NCBI GenBank assembly: GCA_000697335.1
Contig: JNEM01008257.1
Location: forward strand, 1-21,926
DNA: 21,926 bases
Reading direction: 5' to 3'
DNA from: Conidiobolus incongruus B7586
Taxonomy: Eukaryota > Entomophthoromycota > Entomophthoromycetes > Entomophthorales > Conidiobolaceae
The notes under the pieces are model-generated. The model saw nothing but the letters and a program-made list of their open reading frames with translations. It was not told the origin of the DNA and ran no database searches. Positions 20,883 to 21,926 of this stretch are shown in pieces (the stretch's first letter is position 1; each line of letters starts with the position of its first letter). Both the position numbers and the translations under genes were made by a program.

Positions 20883-21926
20883 ATTCTCACATTTTCGGAT
20901 TAATTATGATTTCATCGATTTGAATTTCATATTTTTTATTAATATAATTCACTGCTAAAAACATTTTACAAATTCTAATATTGTAATAAATTTTTGTCTA
21001 ATATTAAATATTAGTAAATTTTCTTTTATTTAATTATTTTTTAATATTTGACTCTAAATGATTTAATGTGCTGAATATGAGGAAAAAGTTCTGGTCATTA
21101 TTTACAATAAAATCTGCTCTAGTTTAATAAGCTAATAGTTTTTAGTTGAGAAAGGTGAAATATAACAATATCAGTGATAAATAAAAAATAAGCCAATATA
21201 ATATTAAAATATATTATATAATGTATTGTTTCAAAATTATTAATAGAATGACAAGCATCTTTCAAGCCCCTGTTAAGTGATAAGTTTTTAAATATCAGCA
21301 TAGCATTCTCAAAACTTTGTTAGTAAATTATTATTATATAGTATGAAATGATATATTTTGTCAAATTTTAAAAATAAAAAGATTTTTTAATATTTTTTCT
21401 ATATAATTACATTCTATATTTTATTTCACAATATTTAAATCAGCATATCTTTGAACTATTATAAAATAGAAAATTACTACTTATTATTGGTATTATTTAA
21501 TATCACGAATTTGATTGCCAGTTCAGATCTCAATTCTATCATGTATTATATAAATGAATAAAAACAGTTATAATTTAGACAAAAAATTTTGTTTACAATA
21601 TTCAATTTGTCTATCACATAATAAAATCAGATACTACTTAGATTTTAAAATGAAAAATGTTTTTGATAGAATAGAGAAAATAGGATGAGAAATTAAACAC
21701 TACAGATTATTGGGATACAATATGAATATAATACATATTATAAATGTATCGAATTTTATGACTGGGTATTAATTATTTTAATCAACACAAATCATTGTAA
21801 TAATTATGTATCTATAACACTTAATTCATATTGATATTAATAAAATTGAAAATTTAATTAAAGTATTGAACATTATGGAAAGAGTAATTAAATTCAAGTA
21901 CAGCTTTAATTATATAAATTTATAAT
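20883..21926. other. AT-rich DNA after SEY1, no gene seen
   Basis: The first hundred or so bases after the SEY1 stop should be its 3' untranslated region. The remaining kilobase has no open frame with family features on either strand. A 60-codon minus-strand frame at 21119-21301 is compositional noise. No repeat ends, tRNA or tandem arrays were found. The window ends in this DNA. Confidence 0.65.

Overview
The window looks like AT-rich nuclear DNA of an intron-dense fungus. All recognisable genes are single-copy eukaryotic housekeeping genes whose closest remembered relatives are fungal: PSY2, CDC37, ALG9, HIS5, NOP8, SEY1 and a fungal-type Nudix hydrolase. I could model 38 candidate introns. 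Nearly all are 46-74 nt long, start with GT and end mostly in TAG; some carry a branch site such as TACTAAC. CTG falls at conserved leucine positions (for example in SEY1), so the CUG-Ser yeasts are unlikely, and the intron density argues against Saccharomycotina generally. Nothing in the window fixes the lineage further.

Layout from left to right: 1-1258 AT-rich DNA with no gene. 1259-4622 (-) PSY2/SMEK, PP4 regulatory subunit 3, nine exons. 4623-6328 empty divergent intergenic DNA. 6329-7645 (+) Nudix hydrolase with a C-terminal membrane anchor, six exons. 7646-8491 convergent spacer. 8492-10036 (-) CDC37, the Hsp90-kinase co-chaperone, four exons. 10037-11345 divergent spacer. 11346-13559 (+) ALG9 mannosyltransferase, six exons. 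13784-13842 a promoter-like cluster (TGACTCA, CCAAT, TATA). 13883-15012 (+) a HIS5 histidinol-phosphate aminotransferase that is nearly full length but broken. 15111-17079 (-) a NOP8-like ribosome-biogenesis protein with many small exons, not fully resolved. 17080-18253 divergent spacer. 18254-20882 (+) SEY1, the ER-fusion GTPase, five exons. 20883-21926 AT-rich DNA with no gene.

The genes do not form a pathway or cluster. They cover phosphatase regulation, chaperoning, ER glycosylation, ER shape, 60S assembly and amino-acid synthesis, which is ordinary for a fungal chromosome arm. Five gene models (PSY2, Nudix, CDC37, ALG9, SEY1) close exactly in frame from ATG to stop.

The striking spot is 13.8-17.1 kb. 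There an intronless HIS5 carries three in-frame TAA codons, one frame change and a short internal loss, yet sits behind a well-formed amino-acid-control type promoter. The neighbouring NOP8-like gene also has frame inconsistencies. I found no mobile element, rRNA, tRNA, CRISPR array or novel multi-gene system.
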